Assembly: GCA_951799405.1 (NCBI GenBank)
Contig: OX637342.1
Coordinates: 4,774,001-4,838,000, forward strand
Direction of reading: 5' to 3'
Source of the DNA: Agapetus fuscipes
Lineage: Eukaryota; Arthropoda; Insecta; Trichoptera; Glossosomatidae
Length of the DNA: 64,000 bases
The position numbers and the translations under genes are program-made. The notes beneath the pieces are model-generated. The model saw nothing but the letters and a program-made list of their open reading frames with translations, was not told the origin of the DNA and did no database searches. Shown here in pieces: positions 29,811-43,000 of this stretch. Positions within the stretch are counted from its first letter, which is position 1. The number at the start of each line of letters is the position of its first letter.

Positions 29811-30283
29811 TTTTTTTAATTCTCAAAGGATTAATATCTTAGCCCATCCTGTTCTTATATATCGATGCATCCAACACGTTTACCAAAAAGTATATAAGAA
29901 TTTAAAAAGCGTCTCTAGTGAGCGTTTTGTTTTCGCACATTTTCAGTAAAAGTCTCTCATAAAGTCGTCGGTTTTTCACTGATAGCGTGACACTGAAAGA
30001 TTAACCAAATTCTGTCAAACTTGCGAATTCTTCCTAATCTTTTACGAGCACATTGTATATACGGGAAAAGTTACACACGCAGAAAGTTTTTGTTGGTAAA
30101 ATGTGTAAAAAAAAATACTGTGGGTCGGAAAATTCCTGATAACTTTTATGGAATAATTGCGGTGAGTTTTCAGTTTGTTGTGGGTTTTTTATTTTTGCCT
30201 AAAGTCATAAAAAATAAATGCGCACGAAAGAATAAAAAAAAAAACTTTTATAATATTTTACACAATGGGGTCATGTCGATAAT
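29811..30283. other. no feature seen
   Basis: An 88-codon open frame at 30021-30287 shows no recognisable domain. Confidence 0.4.
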
Positions 30284-30965
30284 CTAATCAATAATCTAGT
30301 TTGCAAGGATATATTCATTTAAAGCTCTCAGATGTATGCCCACAAACCAGGCCCGGATTAACACCTCTGGGGGCCCGGGCTTGTGCGGGGTAAAGCTCGG
30401 GGCCCCTTATATGCCCCCTCCCCCCTCCATGAAAATCCCCCCCTTCCCTCCTACTTTTCCATAACCTCAAAGATGCAAATATTTTCCGAAAAAAAGTACG
30501 TTGAAGTTTTTTCGATAGAATATTTTTAAGGTTTTGGAGGGCCCCTTGGTAGCGTATGCCTCATAAGACTTACACCCCAAAGAATTTTTGTTGTAATGCT
30601 TGTAAACTAATTTCTATTAAGTTTGTCATCGGCGACCCCTTTGGTCACAAATGCCCGGAAAGACCTGAGCACTAATAAAAATATAAGAGCTTTATTGGCC
30701 CTGTGGGTGCCCCCTGAGTGTGGGGGCCCTGGTTCGGTTGTACCGCTCGAACCGCCCTTAATCCGGGCCTGCCACAAACAAACACGTGTAGTTCGCGCTT
30801 GCTAATGCTGAATGTGTACTTACAAATAAAATCCAAAACTCAAATGAACATAAGCCCTACAACTTTTGCCGACCTTCCCTGACACAGAGGTGACATTGCC
30901 AAAGTGAACCATTTTGTACAGTATGGGGGGTCAGCTTCATACCAACCTATAAGTCAAGGAAATGT
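30284..30965 (-). repeat. LINE-tail/SINE repeat copy split by a hAT-like element
   Basis: Repeat parts are 30284-30347 and 30772-30965; removing the insertion and one TSD gives the sequence order seen in the intact copy at 34940-35185. Confidence 0.8.
30348..30771. mobile_element. hAT-like non-autonomous element, 424 bp
   Basis: TIR CAGGCCCGGATTAA at both ends (right end TTAATCCGGGCCTG, with a minor extra base inward), 8-bp target duplication CCACAAAC (30340-30347 and 30772-30779). GC-rich ends, no transposase. Confidence 0.88.
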
Positions 30966-32019
30966 AATTTAAAACAAATCATAATCCGTGATTCTTTTCT
31001 CGAAAATCTGATAAATTATAACATTTCTGAGGTGAAAGGGACAGTAAAATAAATTGATTCATTTTCGTAATAAATACCTATGCATTAAATAAAGTTACGA
31101 GTAATAAAATCGAAAAATATCTGTTTCCCAAATGTTTATTTGGTCGGAATTTGTAAGATGAAGAAGAAAAATGAACTTGAAAGAAAATATAAAGCCATCT
31201 ATGTTTTTATTTTATAACTAGAATCCGTTAGCGAGTCGCGGTAATTGGAATCTGCTCGCGGAGTGTAATACTGAGAATAAGTTTTCAGGTTGCAACCGTA
31301 GATGGCAGTTACTTAAAAATGTATTTGTAATAATAAAGACATACCTAAGTACAAAATAAAAATATACTGAAATGTTTTTTTGACTTTAATTTTTTTTTTT
31401 GCCATGGCACCATTACAATAAAAATCATATGTATTAACTCTTTTCAAGCAACACTGAGATGATCAGATTTTGTAGGGTTTGTGTATTCACACAGTGAAAA
31501 TTCATTTCCTGAGTAGGTATTGACGGTCGAAAGTGCTCGAGATATAAAATATTATTGTGAAAATTAAACTACGTTTAAGAAAAAATAATTTATTTTAAAC
31601 TGAGATGATCATTTTTTTTTTAAAGTAAGTAGCTGGTGGTAAAACACTCCAGATGCCTACATAGACATGTTCTGTGGTTCTCATAATTGACCTACTTTTT
31701 GTCTTATAAAAGTAAAGCTAAGTTCAATCAGCTTTCAGGATGAAACCATTTTTAACGCAGTAATGTGTGAGTATGTTTAAATCCTTCTTTTATACTTGAA
31801 ACATTGACTTGAAAGCTTAAAATGATAGGTATTGGTATGCGACAAACATGTTTTACAAAACAAAAACGCGCAGGCGAACAAAAGGAATACAAAAATTGAA
31901 ATGAAATGGATGACGATTAGAACCCTGAGGGACACCAGAAGAAATCGTACGAAAATAGGGTTTAGGTAAGTACTACAGCCTTTTAAATTTAAATTAAAAC
32001 TTAAAACAACAAACCTTTA
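30966..32019. other. mostly unassigned, with one hairpin-family copy
   Basis: 31470-31620 carries the head TTTGTGTATTCACACAGTGA and GGTCGAAAGTGCTCGAG of the hairpin family; the rest shows nothing. Confidence 0.45.
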
Positions 32020-32235
32020 TCCCCCGTGCTGTAAAAATTGGTTCACTTTTGCCAATACCACTACGGTTTCAGGGAAAGACGGTAGGAGCTGCGTCTATGT
32101 TCACGTGGGGCTTAGTTTATTTGTATGCACATATGCAGAATGTGTAGGCGTGAACCTATATGTGCCTGTCTGTGGGCATGCATATAATTTGAGCCTTAGA
32201 TGTTAACATTTCTTTGCAACTTAGATTATAGAAAT
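32020..32235 (+). repeat. LINE-tail/SINE repeat copy
   Basis: Diverged; starts inside the unit at CCCCCGTGCTGTAAAAATTG. Confidence 0.65.
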
Positions 32236-33057
32236 AATAATTACTAAGCAAAAAAGTAGGTTCTTATTTTAATTCTTAATGAAATGTAGTTTAGGTACAT
32301 TGCGTATTGGTACTAAGAATGAAAATGGGTGAATAGGTACCTACTGCACAGCTATAGGTACCAACTTCAAATTTCAAGGAAAAAAAACACAGAAATTACA
32401 GATGAGAAGTACTATGCTTTACTCCGTTTTAAATCTATCACTAATTTTAATAAAATATAAGCAGTATCGTTTTGCCTTTGACTACACAAAAAAAACATTA
32501 CTTTTGAGTATGGGCTTACTATCCAACATTACATTTTTTTTAACTGACAAAAATAAAATACCATTGACCATCTATCAATCATTGAAACAAAACAAAGAAC
32601 CTACCAATCCAACGCAAAAAGTTTTTTTCATCGCTCATGGGCATCTTAAGATCAATTGATTATGTCAATCATTTCTTGTAGGTATCGTTTTTTTACAATA
32701 ATTTAAAAAATCAACTTTGCTTGGTAAACAAAAACAACAAAATGAAGAGGTCCAGAGTTTCAACCGGTAAAAAATACTGAACCTTATAAAATTAGAGGTA
32801 CCTACTCCAATAATAATATGCTTTTTACTATTTTGTTGCACTGACACGAAGTTTCTTTTTTGTAATACTAATCAAATTTGGACTTTGGACTTTTTGAAGA
32901 AATCAATTTGTAAAAAAAATAGGTTACATCATAAAAGGAAACTTAATAATTATTATACGTATTCTTGTATTTTCTTTGTTCTTTTTAACCAAAAATCTGA
33001 TTAATGATGCCATAACATCAGTTTGTAGATTTTGGTGTACCTATAATAAAATACATC
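32236..33057. other. no feature seen
   Basis: AT-rich; an 85-codon frame at 32402-32659 is not convincing. Confidence 0.4.
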
Positions 33058-33210
33058 CATCTATAAAAGTCTAAGTTCCAAAAATATATAACATTTCAGA
33101 TTCATATTACATGCATTCCCATAAGCACACCTAAAAGTTTGTTAATTACACATACCATATATGGACCTACAACATAAAAAAAAACAATCTCAACTGCACA
33201 TATCAACGCA
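33058..33210 (-). repeat. LINE-tail/SINE repeat copy, partial
   Basis: 3' part of the unit only. Confidence 0.5.
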
Positions 33211-33534
33211 ACGGGAAAAGGAAGTATAGTCGACGTTTTGGTCAAAAATGAGTTATGAATGCAATCCTACTCAAAATTTTCCGCTCTTTCTAATGCGCTA
33301 ACTCCCATAGCTCTACGATGATTTTTTGTTGTTGTTTATGCCCAAGCAACCAACTATGTTTTCAAAGTATGGTGTTGGTGTAACCGACAAGATTTTAGCG
33401 TTTTTTGTTCTAAGGGACGATCTTATAAACATCCGTTTGTTAAATTTCAAATCTTATAAACCAAAGTTTGGTACAGATTTCGTTTTTCTGTATTATAACA
33501 ATTCGTTCGTAAAGTTTTGGTTTAATTTTACCGG

Positions 33535-33725
33535 CGGATCTAACCGACAGCCGACCCCCGGTTTCCAGGTAGATACCGGTCGGTTTGTTAAGGTGGTGTT
33601 AAGGAAGGTTGTGGATTCGGATCCCGGCGGAGCACAAAAATATACCATAGGTATATATTTCGAATGTGCTCTTCGCTGGGTTGAAAAATTCATAAACCTT
33701 TACCAATGACCGGTCACCAAAGTTC
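33535..33725 (+). mobile_element. SINE-A, degenerate head
   Basis: GTTGTGGATTCGGATCCCGG (B box with an inserted base) and the body CTTTACCAATGACCGGTCAC; the head is rearranged. Confidence 0.6.
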
Positions 33726-33859
33726 CAAAAAAAAAAAAAAAACGGATGACATATTATGTTCATGAATGTTTGCATGAACGTTTATAAGAACGGCCCAATG
33801 CCCTATTGCCTTTTAAACGTCGATATGCTCTGCAACTCTTGCCGTCGCCAATTTCCGAG

Positions 33860-33985
33860 CCTATGATATATAATCTAACTTGCAAAGATATACTTACTTG
33901 CATTTAAAATTTATATTATTTTTTTATACATGGCCGCAAACAGACACGTGTAAGTTCGCGCTTACAAATGCTGCAAGCTTGTGGC
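33860..33985 (-). repeat. LINE-tail/SINE repeat copy, partial
   Basis: 3' end segment. Confidence 0.5.
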
Positions 33986-34364
33986 AATATACGTACATTA
34001 TTTTCCAGAAAAATTGTGACTATTTTAAATGTTTTTTTAAATTAAATCTATGACGTTACGTTGAACCTTTACCAAATTGTAAAAATGAGTCGTTCAACAT
34101 AGCACCCTTGATGACCCTGAATGTTCATCAAGTAATTTTTTTGTTCTTGAAATATTTAAGTAGGTACCTATCTTCAAGTTGAAGGTAAAAAAATCTACCT
34201 ATTATAAAGTCTACATCGTTTTTTGTAAATATTATTATATATCATTCGAGTTGTACCTATTAGGTACTAGATGGGTGGCCAGTTCCATACCAACTCATTA
34301 CATACTTCCTTTTTTTAATTACAGGAAAAAAAACTATGGAATGTGATTATCTTTTCGTATTTAT

Positions 34365-34613
34365 GATCTAAGTTGCAATGATATATCTTACAATTTAAGA
34401 TTAATATTAAATGCATGCCCACAAGGAGATATGTGTAAATTTGCACATACAAACGATTGCATGAGTACTTACAAATTATAATCCAAACTTCAAATGAACA
34501 TAGGTACACCCTGCAACTTTTGCCGACCTTCCCTGAAACAGGAGTGACACTGGTAAAGTGAAGCATTTTTGACAGAATGGGGGATCAGCCTCATACCAAC
34601 CTATAAGTCAAGG
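34365..34613 (-). repeat. LINE-tail/SINE repeat copy
   Basis: Full length; own-strand start ATCCTTGACTTATAGGTTGG. Confidence 0.7.
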
Positions 34614-34939
34614 ATGATACCTATAATCGACGTTGCAAAGAGAAAAATCAACAATAGGTACATTTGTGCTGCGGTTGCATTGATCTTTTTTTAATACATT
34701 TATGGAGAGGAATGCAATTCGACGATTTATTTTTCCCCGCCAAAAGTGGGTAGGTATTAATATCATTTTTCAATAATATTTAAAAATAAACATACATGAT
34801 GAGATATTCATCAATATTTAAATATGTCTGTAAGCATTTTTTTTTTCAAACAGAAATTTTCTATTCATACTCTTTTTAGTTTATACTACAATTATCTATA
34901 ATCTAAGTTGTAACGATACATTAACACTCATCTATCTAT

Positions 34940-35185
34940 CTATAATCTATAATCTAAGTTGCAAGGATATATTCATTTAAAGCTCTCAGATGTATGCCCA
35001 CAAACAAACACGTGTAGTTCGCGCTTACAAATGCTGATTGTGTACTTACAACTAAAATCCAAACTCAAATGAACATAAGCCCTGCAACTCCTGCCGACAT
35101 TCCCTGAAACAGGGGTGACATTGGCAAAGTGAACCATTTTTTACAGTATGGGTGGTCAGCCTCATACCAACCTATAAGTCAAGGA
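34940..35185 (-). repeat. LINE-tail/SINE repeat copy
   Basis: Full length and conserved; tail TAATCTATAATCTAAG on the + strand. Confidence 0.75.
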
Positions 35186-35229
35186 ATACGAGTAATAAAT
35201 GACATTTAAGTTTACAAAAAAAACAACAA

Positions 35230-35450
35230 AACAAAACTCATGATTCATGTTAAATGTATGCCCACAAACGGAAACGTATAGCTCCGCGCTTGCACAGACA
35301 CATGAACTTACAACAAAAAATCCAAGCCTCAAAAGAACACATCCATACAACTCTTGCCAATCTTTTCTGAAATAGGGATGGCATTGACAAAGTGAACAAA
35401 TTCTTTACAGTATAGGTCACTAATACCAATCTAAGTCAAGGAACAATGCT
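35230..35450 (-). repeat. LINE-tail/SINE repeat copy
   Basis: Diverged full-length copy adjacent to the previous one. Confidence 0.65.
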
Positions 35451-35479
35451 TAATCAGATAATGCATAAATCGTATGTCC

Positions 35480-35635
35480 TTAAGGAGGAAGGAAACACAA
35501 CTTTAAATCAAGTGGTTGGCGTAAGGCTGGTCCTCTAATCTGTGAACACAAATAAGTTCTACTCTCAAGCAGTTGCAGGAAGCAACAAAAAGTAATATAA
35601 TAGGTTATTATGTGCAGCAAAGATGCGTTTTTTTA
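35480..35635 (+). mobile_element. SINE-B fragment
   Basis: AAGTGGTTGGCGTAAGGCTG and following 3' body, degenerate. Confidence 0.5.
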
Positions 35636-35770
35636 AGCCACACCATCTCTAATTAAAATTTATTAAGTCATGATTTTAACCAAATGAAAAAATCATTGAT
35701 TATAATGAAAATATTAAACTAAACGTTTATATCCAAGTCACTCTTTTTCCTAGAACATATGTATATTGTC

Positions 35771-36470
35771 GAGCCCTACATACCCTGAATCTGCCGTTTT
35801 TGTATCTTACACTTTATGGTCTTAACAAAATAGTGACAGTAATGAAAAAAATCAAGGATGTTAACTATTTTTTTATCTTAATTATAAAGTTTGAACAAAA
35901 TATATAACTTAAAAATTGCCACCACAAAAAAATATTTAAAATAATACGTTTTTTTCACTTCTGTAGCTACTGTCTCGTGTGTGCTATGTTTTGGAAATAT
36001 TTTTTTTCTTTCTATTTATAGAACTATACATTGTCTAGTGTAGTATCGAAACAGTTTTTTTTATAATGTCAATGGTTTTTGAGTAAATATGGAAAAATTG
36101 AAACTACTTGATGAATTAAATTTTAATTAAATCGAAGAACACAGTTTTTCCACATTTACTCAAAAACTATTGACATTATAAAAAAACTGTTCCGATACTA
36201 CACTATTCAATGTATAGTTCTATAAATAGAAAGAAAAAAAATATTTCCAAAACATAGCACACACGAGACAGTAGCTACAGAAGTGAAAAAAACGTATTAT
36301 TTTAAATATTTTTTTGTGGTGGCAATTTTTAAATTATATATTTTGTTCAAACTTTATAATTAAGATAAAAAATTAATAATCATCCTTGATTTTTTTCATT
36401 ACTGTCACTCTTTTGCTAAGACCATAAAGTGTAAGATACAAAAACGGCAGATTCAGGGTATGTAGGGCTC
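35771..36470. repeat. long inverted repeat (arms ~326 bp, loop ~48 bp)
   Basis: Left arm 35771-36096 (GAGCCCTACATACCCTGAAT at its outer end) and right arm 36145-36470 are near-identical reverse complements. It ends 515 bp upstream of the first takeout gene's ATG. No coding. Confidence 0.9.
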
Positions 36471-36474
36471 TTAA

Positions 36475-36690
36475 ACCTACAACTGAATAAGTGCTGATAC
36501 ACTGATTTGAGAAATCCTGGATAAATCCTTTTATTGTGTGTAACTTCGTATAGTTAGTGGACTAATTATAATGAAATACTAATGAAAAACTTTAAAACTA
36601 CAGGAATTTCACTCATTTTTATTGTTATCGCTAGTAGAAAATACGAAATAAGGTGTATTTATCTGAGAAACCCATATTAGCTTATTATTC
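36475..36690 (+). repeat. dispersed repeat R3 copy
   Basis: ACTGAATAAGTGCTGATACA, TTTGAGAAATCCTGG and GGTGTATTTATCTGAGAAAC match 15570-15785. Confidence 0.6.
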
Positions 36691-36886
36691 AATTTAAACT
36701 TTAAAAGGTATTGCTAAGGTACTTACTTTGAAATACGTTACTTATGTGTACATAAGTAACATTTTTTTGGGACAATTTTAACGATGTGTATATTGCCTAA
36801 AAAATCATCGCGGTTTTTTATAAGGGTACCAAATATACTAACACATAATGTATGTAAGTATATTAGTATGTATATTATTCGAAGCC

Positions 36887-36893
36887 TATATAA
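36887..36893 (+). promoter_or_regulatory. possible TATA box of takeout gene 1
   Basis: TATATAA 93 bp before the ATG; position only, no further support. Confidence 0.3.
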
Positions 36894-36985
36894 CATGGCG
36901 GGCATATTGTCTAGAGTTTATTTGAAATCTGGTCCTGGGTTAAGAATAACTTCATTGAAGAAAACAAGTGCTATAAAATATTAAA

Positions 36986-37067
36986 ATGTTGTCTGCGAAA
37001 CTCAATTTAATATTTTTTTCTGTTTTGGTTTTTGCAATTTTTGATTCCGGATTTACAAGTAGCTTAC
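36986..37067 (+). CDS. takeout gene 1 exon 1
   Basis: 27 codons plus 1 base; the signal peptide MLSAKLNLIFFSVLVFAIF lies here. Donor TTAC|GTAAGT. Confidence 0.8.
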
Positions 37068-40000
37068 GTAAGTACAGCACTTTTTTTTTTAAACTATAAA
37101 TTTTGCTCCGAAAGCACGTTGCATGGTTTTGAAAATGAGTGTGAATAAAATATAAATAAATAAAAAAAGGTTTTTTTTTTCATGTACATTCTCGTAAAAG
37201 TTTAATCATGTCAACGTTTTTTATTAAGATTTTTCATATTTTGTACAAATCGATGATATAAATTTAATTGATAAATTTGAGAAATCACATAAAATACAAT
37301 CATTTAATGCACCAACCTAATTGTACCTACAACATATTTTTTTTTGGCTGGCATTTTTTTTTCTTATAATACTTGTATGTAAATACTGGAACATTTTAGA
37401 AATATATATATTTGTAATACATTTATATATTATAGACGGTATCATTAGATTACCTGCAGCTATTTTTTGCTCATTTTAAATTTTGCATTAATTTATTCAT
37501 TGTGATGCAAACACAACTTTCATTTTTATCAACTTTAAATATTTCAACATCTAAAAAAAAAAAAAAAACAACAACAATTAAAAATCTTTTTAAATTATCG
37601 ATTAATTCTCAAGGCTTTCTTTTATAAATTTCCCTTACAAAAGGTTGATATCAGCTGATCGCCAGTGCTGTAAAAAATAAAGGTTTTTGCTAATGCCACT
37701 CCTATTTTAAAGCTTCTCAGTTTTTCTCTGTTTAAGTACACATGAAGCATTAAGTAAAAACGAACTTACAGGTGCCGGCTTATTTGTATTCACAGTAGGT
37801 ATGTGTAAACTTGAATGTCACTGTACATTTTCGCAACTTAGATTATACGCTGATGCTTACAGTCAGTTTGATAACTAGTAAGCAAATCTAAATTTACTTT
37901 TCTTCGGTGGGCAAAACACACAAGTCTAAGGTCTTTTTGATGAAGGCTAGGACCAACCATCATCATCATCATCACGAGCTCAATAGCCTTGGGTGGGCCC
38001 TGGCTGAATCCAGGATTCTCCTTCACTCTTGCCTGTCCATCGCCTTTTCTAAGCAGCCACATATTACAAACAACCAGCAAGAAAAAATGAGCTTTATTTC
38101 TCTCCAGCAGCCTGGCTGGGTTACGTCACATTTTTTTGGTTTATATAATTTGTGTCGACTCCATTGACAAGTTCAGCCACTCCCATTTGAACCATAAACA
38201 TTATGGGTCAATCGTTTTTGTTCACACGTGATATTTTGTAATACATAAATATTACGATTGCGAAAATACTTTTAGCACACAATTATTATGTAATAGGTAT
38301 TTGCATTTAATTGGCAATATTCCATACCTATTCCATCAACAGAAACAAAGAGAGTTCAAGGCATGTTAACCTCTAAAAGAGGTAATAAAATTTGCACAAC
38401 TGAAACATAACCATTCGTATGGGTGAGATCCTGAAAAGCCTTTTTCAGTTTCTTTCTACACATACTTGGCTTAATAAAAAGAACTTGAAGTCTTTAATCT
38501 ATATTCAAAGTTGCAAATATATATTTTTTATAGTTTGTATATTAACACTGTGAAAATTCATGTTCTTTTATTGTTATTTAATTAAACAACACTTTTTTAA
38601 TTTTAAAATACTGTTTTATTCCACAAATAAAACACTGTTTTATTTAATAAAACAGTATTTAAAAATTTAAAAAGTGTTGTTTAATTAAATAACAATCAAA
38701 AAACATTGCAAATATATATTAACATTAAAAGTTCATATAAATGCATGGTCACAAACATACACGTATAAGTTCGCACTTACGAATTGCCTTGTATATCGAT
38801 GTACTTATATTTTTGTTTTTAATATTTGTTACATGATTTGAAACGGTTTATGTGATTTATATCAGTGATTTATGTAATTAAGGGAAAAATATTTTCCCCT
38901 TAATTAACCAAATTATTGGTGAATACATAAAAAACCTTTATTTAATATTTTAATAGAAGTGTCTTTTGGTGTTGTAACTTTGTAGTATCTAAAATGATGA
39001 TCAGGCTTCATAAAATGGAAAATAAAATCATCAAATAACTTGTTTTGTACCTGTACTGATAGTTTGTTTTATAATGAATGAACTAACGCACAATTTTTAT
39101 AGACAAGCAAACAACTGTATCTAAAAATTTTATAGTAAAATCAAAAGATGGCGTCGTCACAAATGTCTAATTATTTTAAAGCATTGATGAAAAATTATTC
39201 AAATTTAATTTCATAAAAAGACATTCTAATTTTATGTTTTGATTGATTAGTTGATAATGTATTTTATATATTTTTTGTATTGTGTTATTTTTCTCCTTGA
39301 CTCACGGCTGACCAACCATACTGTAAAAAATGGTTCACTTAGCCAATGTCACCCTTGTTACAGGGAAAGTCCTGTATACTGTACTTTTCAATCAATTAAA
39401 AGAAGCCGTTCTGTTTTTTGAAGAAAATATATTTCCTTTTAATAATTAAAAATTATGATAAACTAATACATCTACATACATATTGTTGAACCAAATGTAC
39501 TGGGATGGAAGTCTCATCACCACAGTTATCCTTATCTACCGAATATCGAGAATATTTGTATGAAGACCTGTCAATCCAATATAGCCGCAATTACCGATAT
39601 TCGATAGGTGAAGATTACTGTGGCGATGAGTCTTCCAGCCAAGGTAATGCTTAATCTGCAACGTCTGAAATTTTTGTTAGATTTTTATTCTTCAAAAACA
39701 CGTCGTCTTTTATTCCAGCATCTCCCTTGAAGCCATGTAGCACCAAGGATCAATCGACCTTCAACACCTGTGCCAAGGACGCTGCCACAGCTCTTCTTCC
39801 TAAGCTGGCCAAGGGAATCCAAGAGTTGGAGATTGTGCCTTTTGAGCCCCTGGAACTGGAGAAGGTTGAGGAGAATAATGCTGCCCTGAAGTTCGTCTTC
39901 TCCCGAACCAAAGTGTTTGGGCTTACGAAGTCCAAGATTGATGATATCAAGTGCGTTAACAAAGCATACCTGTATTTCTGATTATTTATCAACTAAATTT

Positions 40001-43000
40001 TTTGAGAAACGACAAAGTTTATAATATTTACATTTTCTTCTGACATAACAGTAAAAGAGTGATGGATTTTCTCTATGATGCGTATAATTTTTTATTATTC
40101 AAAAATGTAAATACACGAAATTTCAATTTAAAATTTCTGGCAAAATTGCATCTCTACCGTTCAAAATTCTTACTTGAGTAAACAAAGACTTATTTAAGAT
40201 CTAATAATGCATTTTTATGGTCTAGAACCGATCTTTTTGTTTAAAAGTGCATAAGTAAGTGATCACTTTTCTGAAACCTACTAGTTCCGATCATTATTGG
40301 AAATACAAATTGTTGTACAGCTGTTTAAGAAATAGTCCCATTCTTTGTTGATTTTCCAGCATTATTATTTTTAAATTGTGCGTTAACACTCCGAATGAGC
40401 ACGAAATATTAAACTCAACTCGTAAACAAAAAAGCCTTATTAATTGAATAAAGTGTGAAAGTGAAGATTAAAAGAAGTTTGTTAAGATGGTTTGGGCATA
40501 TGGAGAGAATGAATGAGGAAAGACTGACGAAGAAAGTATATGTTGGTAGAATAGATGGATGTCGTGGCAGAGGAAGACCGAGAAAGGTATGGATGGACCA
40601 AATATCCGAAATTGCGAATGAATGGAATATCCAGAGTCATAATAAAAGAAGAGCTTGTATGAAGAAGGTTATGACTCTGGAGGAAATGAAAGAAGTATGT
40701 AAGGATAGAAAGAAATGGCGGTTGATCTGTGATGTTGGCGGCTGAGGTTTGTTAAAGTAAAATTGGTTTTATGATTTAGTTTTTATGTCCATGTATATAT
40801 TGTGATTTATTGTTTTTAAAAAATGTAATTTGTCATGTATGTTCCTTGACTTATAGGTTGTTATGCGGCTGACCACCCATAATGTAAAAATTGGTTCACT
40901 TTGCCAATGTCACCTCTGTTTCAGGGAAGGACGGCAAGAGTTGCAAGGCTTATGTTCATTTGAGATTGGGTTTTTATATTGTAGGTCCACATGCGGCATG
41001 TGTTAGCGCGAAATTATACATATCTGCTTGTGGGAATGCATTTAATATAAAACTTAAATGATATATATCTTTGCAGCTTAGATTAGATTAGATTAGAATT
41101 GAATAATCATCTTCTTGTATTTATTTCTAGGATTGATCAGAACAAGAAGAAGATCACACTCACATTTACTTCGACAGCTCACATGGAGGCAGACTACGTA
41201 CTGAGCGGCAGGCTACTGGTTATTCCAGTTACTGGAGACGGAGCCAGTCGAGTGGACGTCAGTAAGTATAGCGCAAGTACAGAACCACCAAACACAGTAA
41301 ATGACATTTCATCACTTGACATCGCATCACATGAAATAACATCACACGACGAAAAATCACATTCCTCAAACAGAATATACCTACTGTTGTGTATTAAGGG
41401 CTCAAAACGTCTTTAGATTAAAAAAAACTGATCTTCTTTCATGGATATTTATTTTACACTTAGATTTATTTAACAATTTATTTTTAACAATTCACATTTG
41501 TGTGGGTCAGAGCCAAACATGACCAACCCACAATAATAAGAAAATAGATTTAGGCACATTGACTTATGGTTAGGCACGTATCTTTCCCCTTTATTTCAAT
41601 ATCTATCAGAGCCAAAGGTGACCACAAGGGTTCATATCTACTACAAGTGCTGACATCTGAATTAATTTATTAAATTTATTTGGGCCGATACTTTGTAGTC
41701 CAATGAAAAAACAAAACAATGGAAATGTGGGTTAGTCATCTTTGGTTCCAACCCACTCATTTATGGTTTAGCAATTTACATTTATTTCACAGTTGGTTAT
41801 CACCTTAAACTGCCTTTCTTGTTCAAAAGCAAAGTGTCGTATAAATACTGACATTTGCGAGCCGCTTGCAGCCCTTTATACTCCCAAATACAGTAGTTAC
41901 TAGAAGCCAATTTTGCTGGAACCTTCCAGAACATAAAGCTTCCAGTAGGTACATAATTGAATGTCTCTTTTCTAGGTACACATAATAATTACTCCAACTC
42001 TCATCGGCTATAACTAATACACCTACTTAGTACATACATACCTAACATTTATACGTATTTGTTATTTACATAACATACCAGTACCATAATCGACGCATGA
42101 AAAAACGTCACACTACAAAACATCAAATATCACAACAGGACTCCCTACAAACAACCAACAACCAGAAATGGAAGTCTCGACGACCGTCGATCTTACCGTA
42201 TCTAATTGAAGATAGTACGAAATAAAAAATGGTGGCGTATCAACAGCTGATTCATACTATATCAAACAATCATCAGCTGCTCAGGCACCACCATGTTTTA
42301 TTCCGCCCTATCTTCAAAGAGGTACACGGTAAGATCTACCTACGGCCGTCGACACTTGCACCCCAGGAGCGGCTGCGGCATTGTACACACTATTTCTTTA
42401 CAGATGAGGTAGCCAGCCTCACGATTACTTGTAAATCAAGGGCTCATAATTGGAAAGAATCGTGGATGTGTTTTGTGTGATATTTTGTCATGTAATGTTT
42501 TTCATCTGCCGTTAATGACATGTATGTTTGAGGTATGCGATTTTTTCTGATGTAGTATTATGTCATTGTGATGTTTTATCATTGTGTTGTTCTGTCATTG
42601 TGATGTACTGTCATTGTGATATAATTTCAGTGTTGTTTGGTCACTGTGCTGTTCAGTCCTGCTACCAACAAAAATATGGAATTTAAAACGTTCACTAGAG
42701 GCGCAATATTGGATCCCATACTTTTATTGATTTTAAGCAAAAAAAAATCACACATAAGTACTTGTGATGCAAGCCAAGCGTAGCATGTAAAATGCTTAAT
42801 GAGAATACAGAAATACATGACTTTGACCTTGAGTCAAAATAATTAATGGAAGAGCTGGTTTTACAATTTATTTTGAGCACAGAGAGGACCTTAACATACA
42901 GGTTTTACAAGTAACGAGTGTCTACTGAAAATGAATGCATATTTTTATTTGTGTTTTAAATCGTACTGAACTAAATTGACTCTCATTTTTTATTGACTCT

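Larger units (their letters stand above)
37068..39718 (+). other. takeout gene 1 intron 1
   Basis: 2,651 bp. Holds a LINE-tail copy (37645-37850), a possible LINE 3' end with a (CAT)n run at 37950-38050, a hairpin element (38530-38700) and LINE-tail scraps (38700-38785, 39293-39375). Confidence 0.75.

Noticed and set aside
36784..36984. 66-codon frame immediately before takeout gene 1
   Set aside because: Ends just before the signal-peptide ATG, has no domain, and overlaps the likely promoter/5'UTR.
39750..39992. Minus-strand 80-codon frame
   Set aside because: Antisense of takeout gene 1 exon 2.
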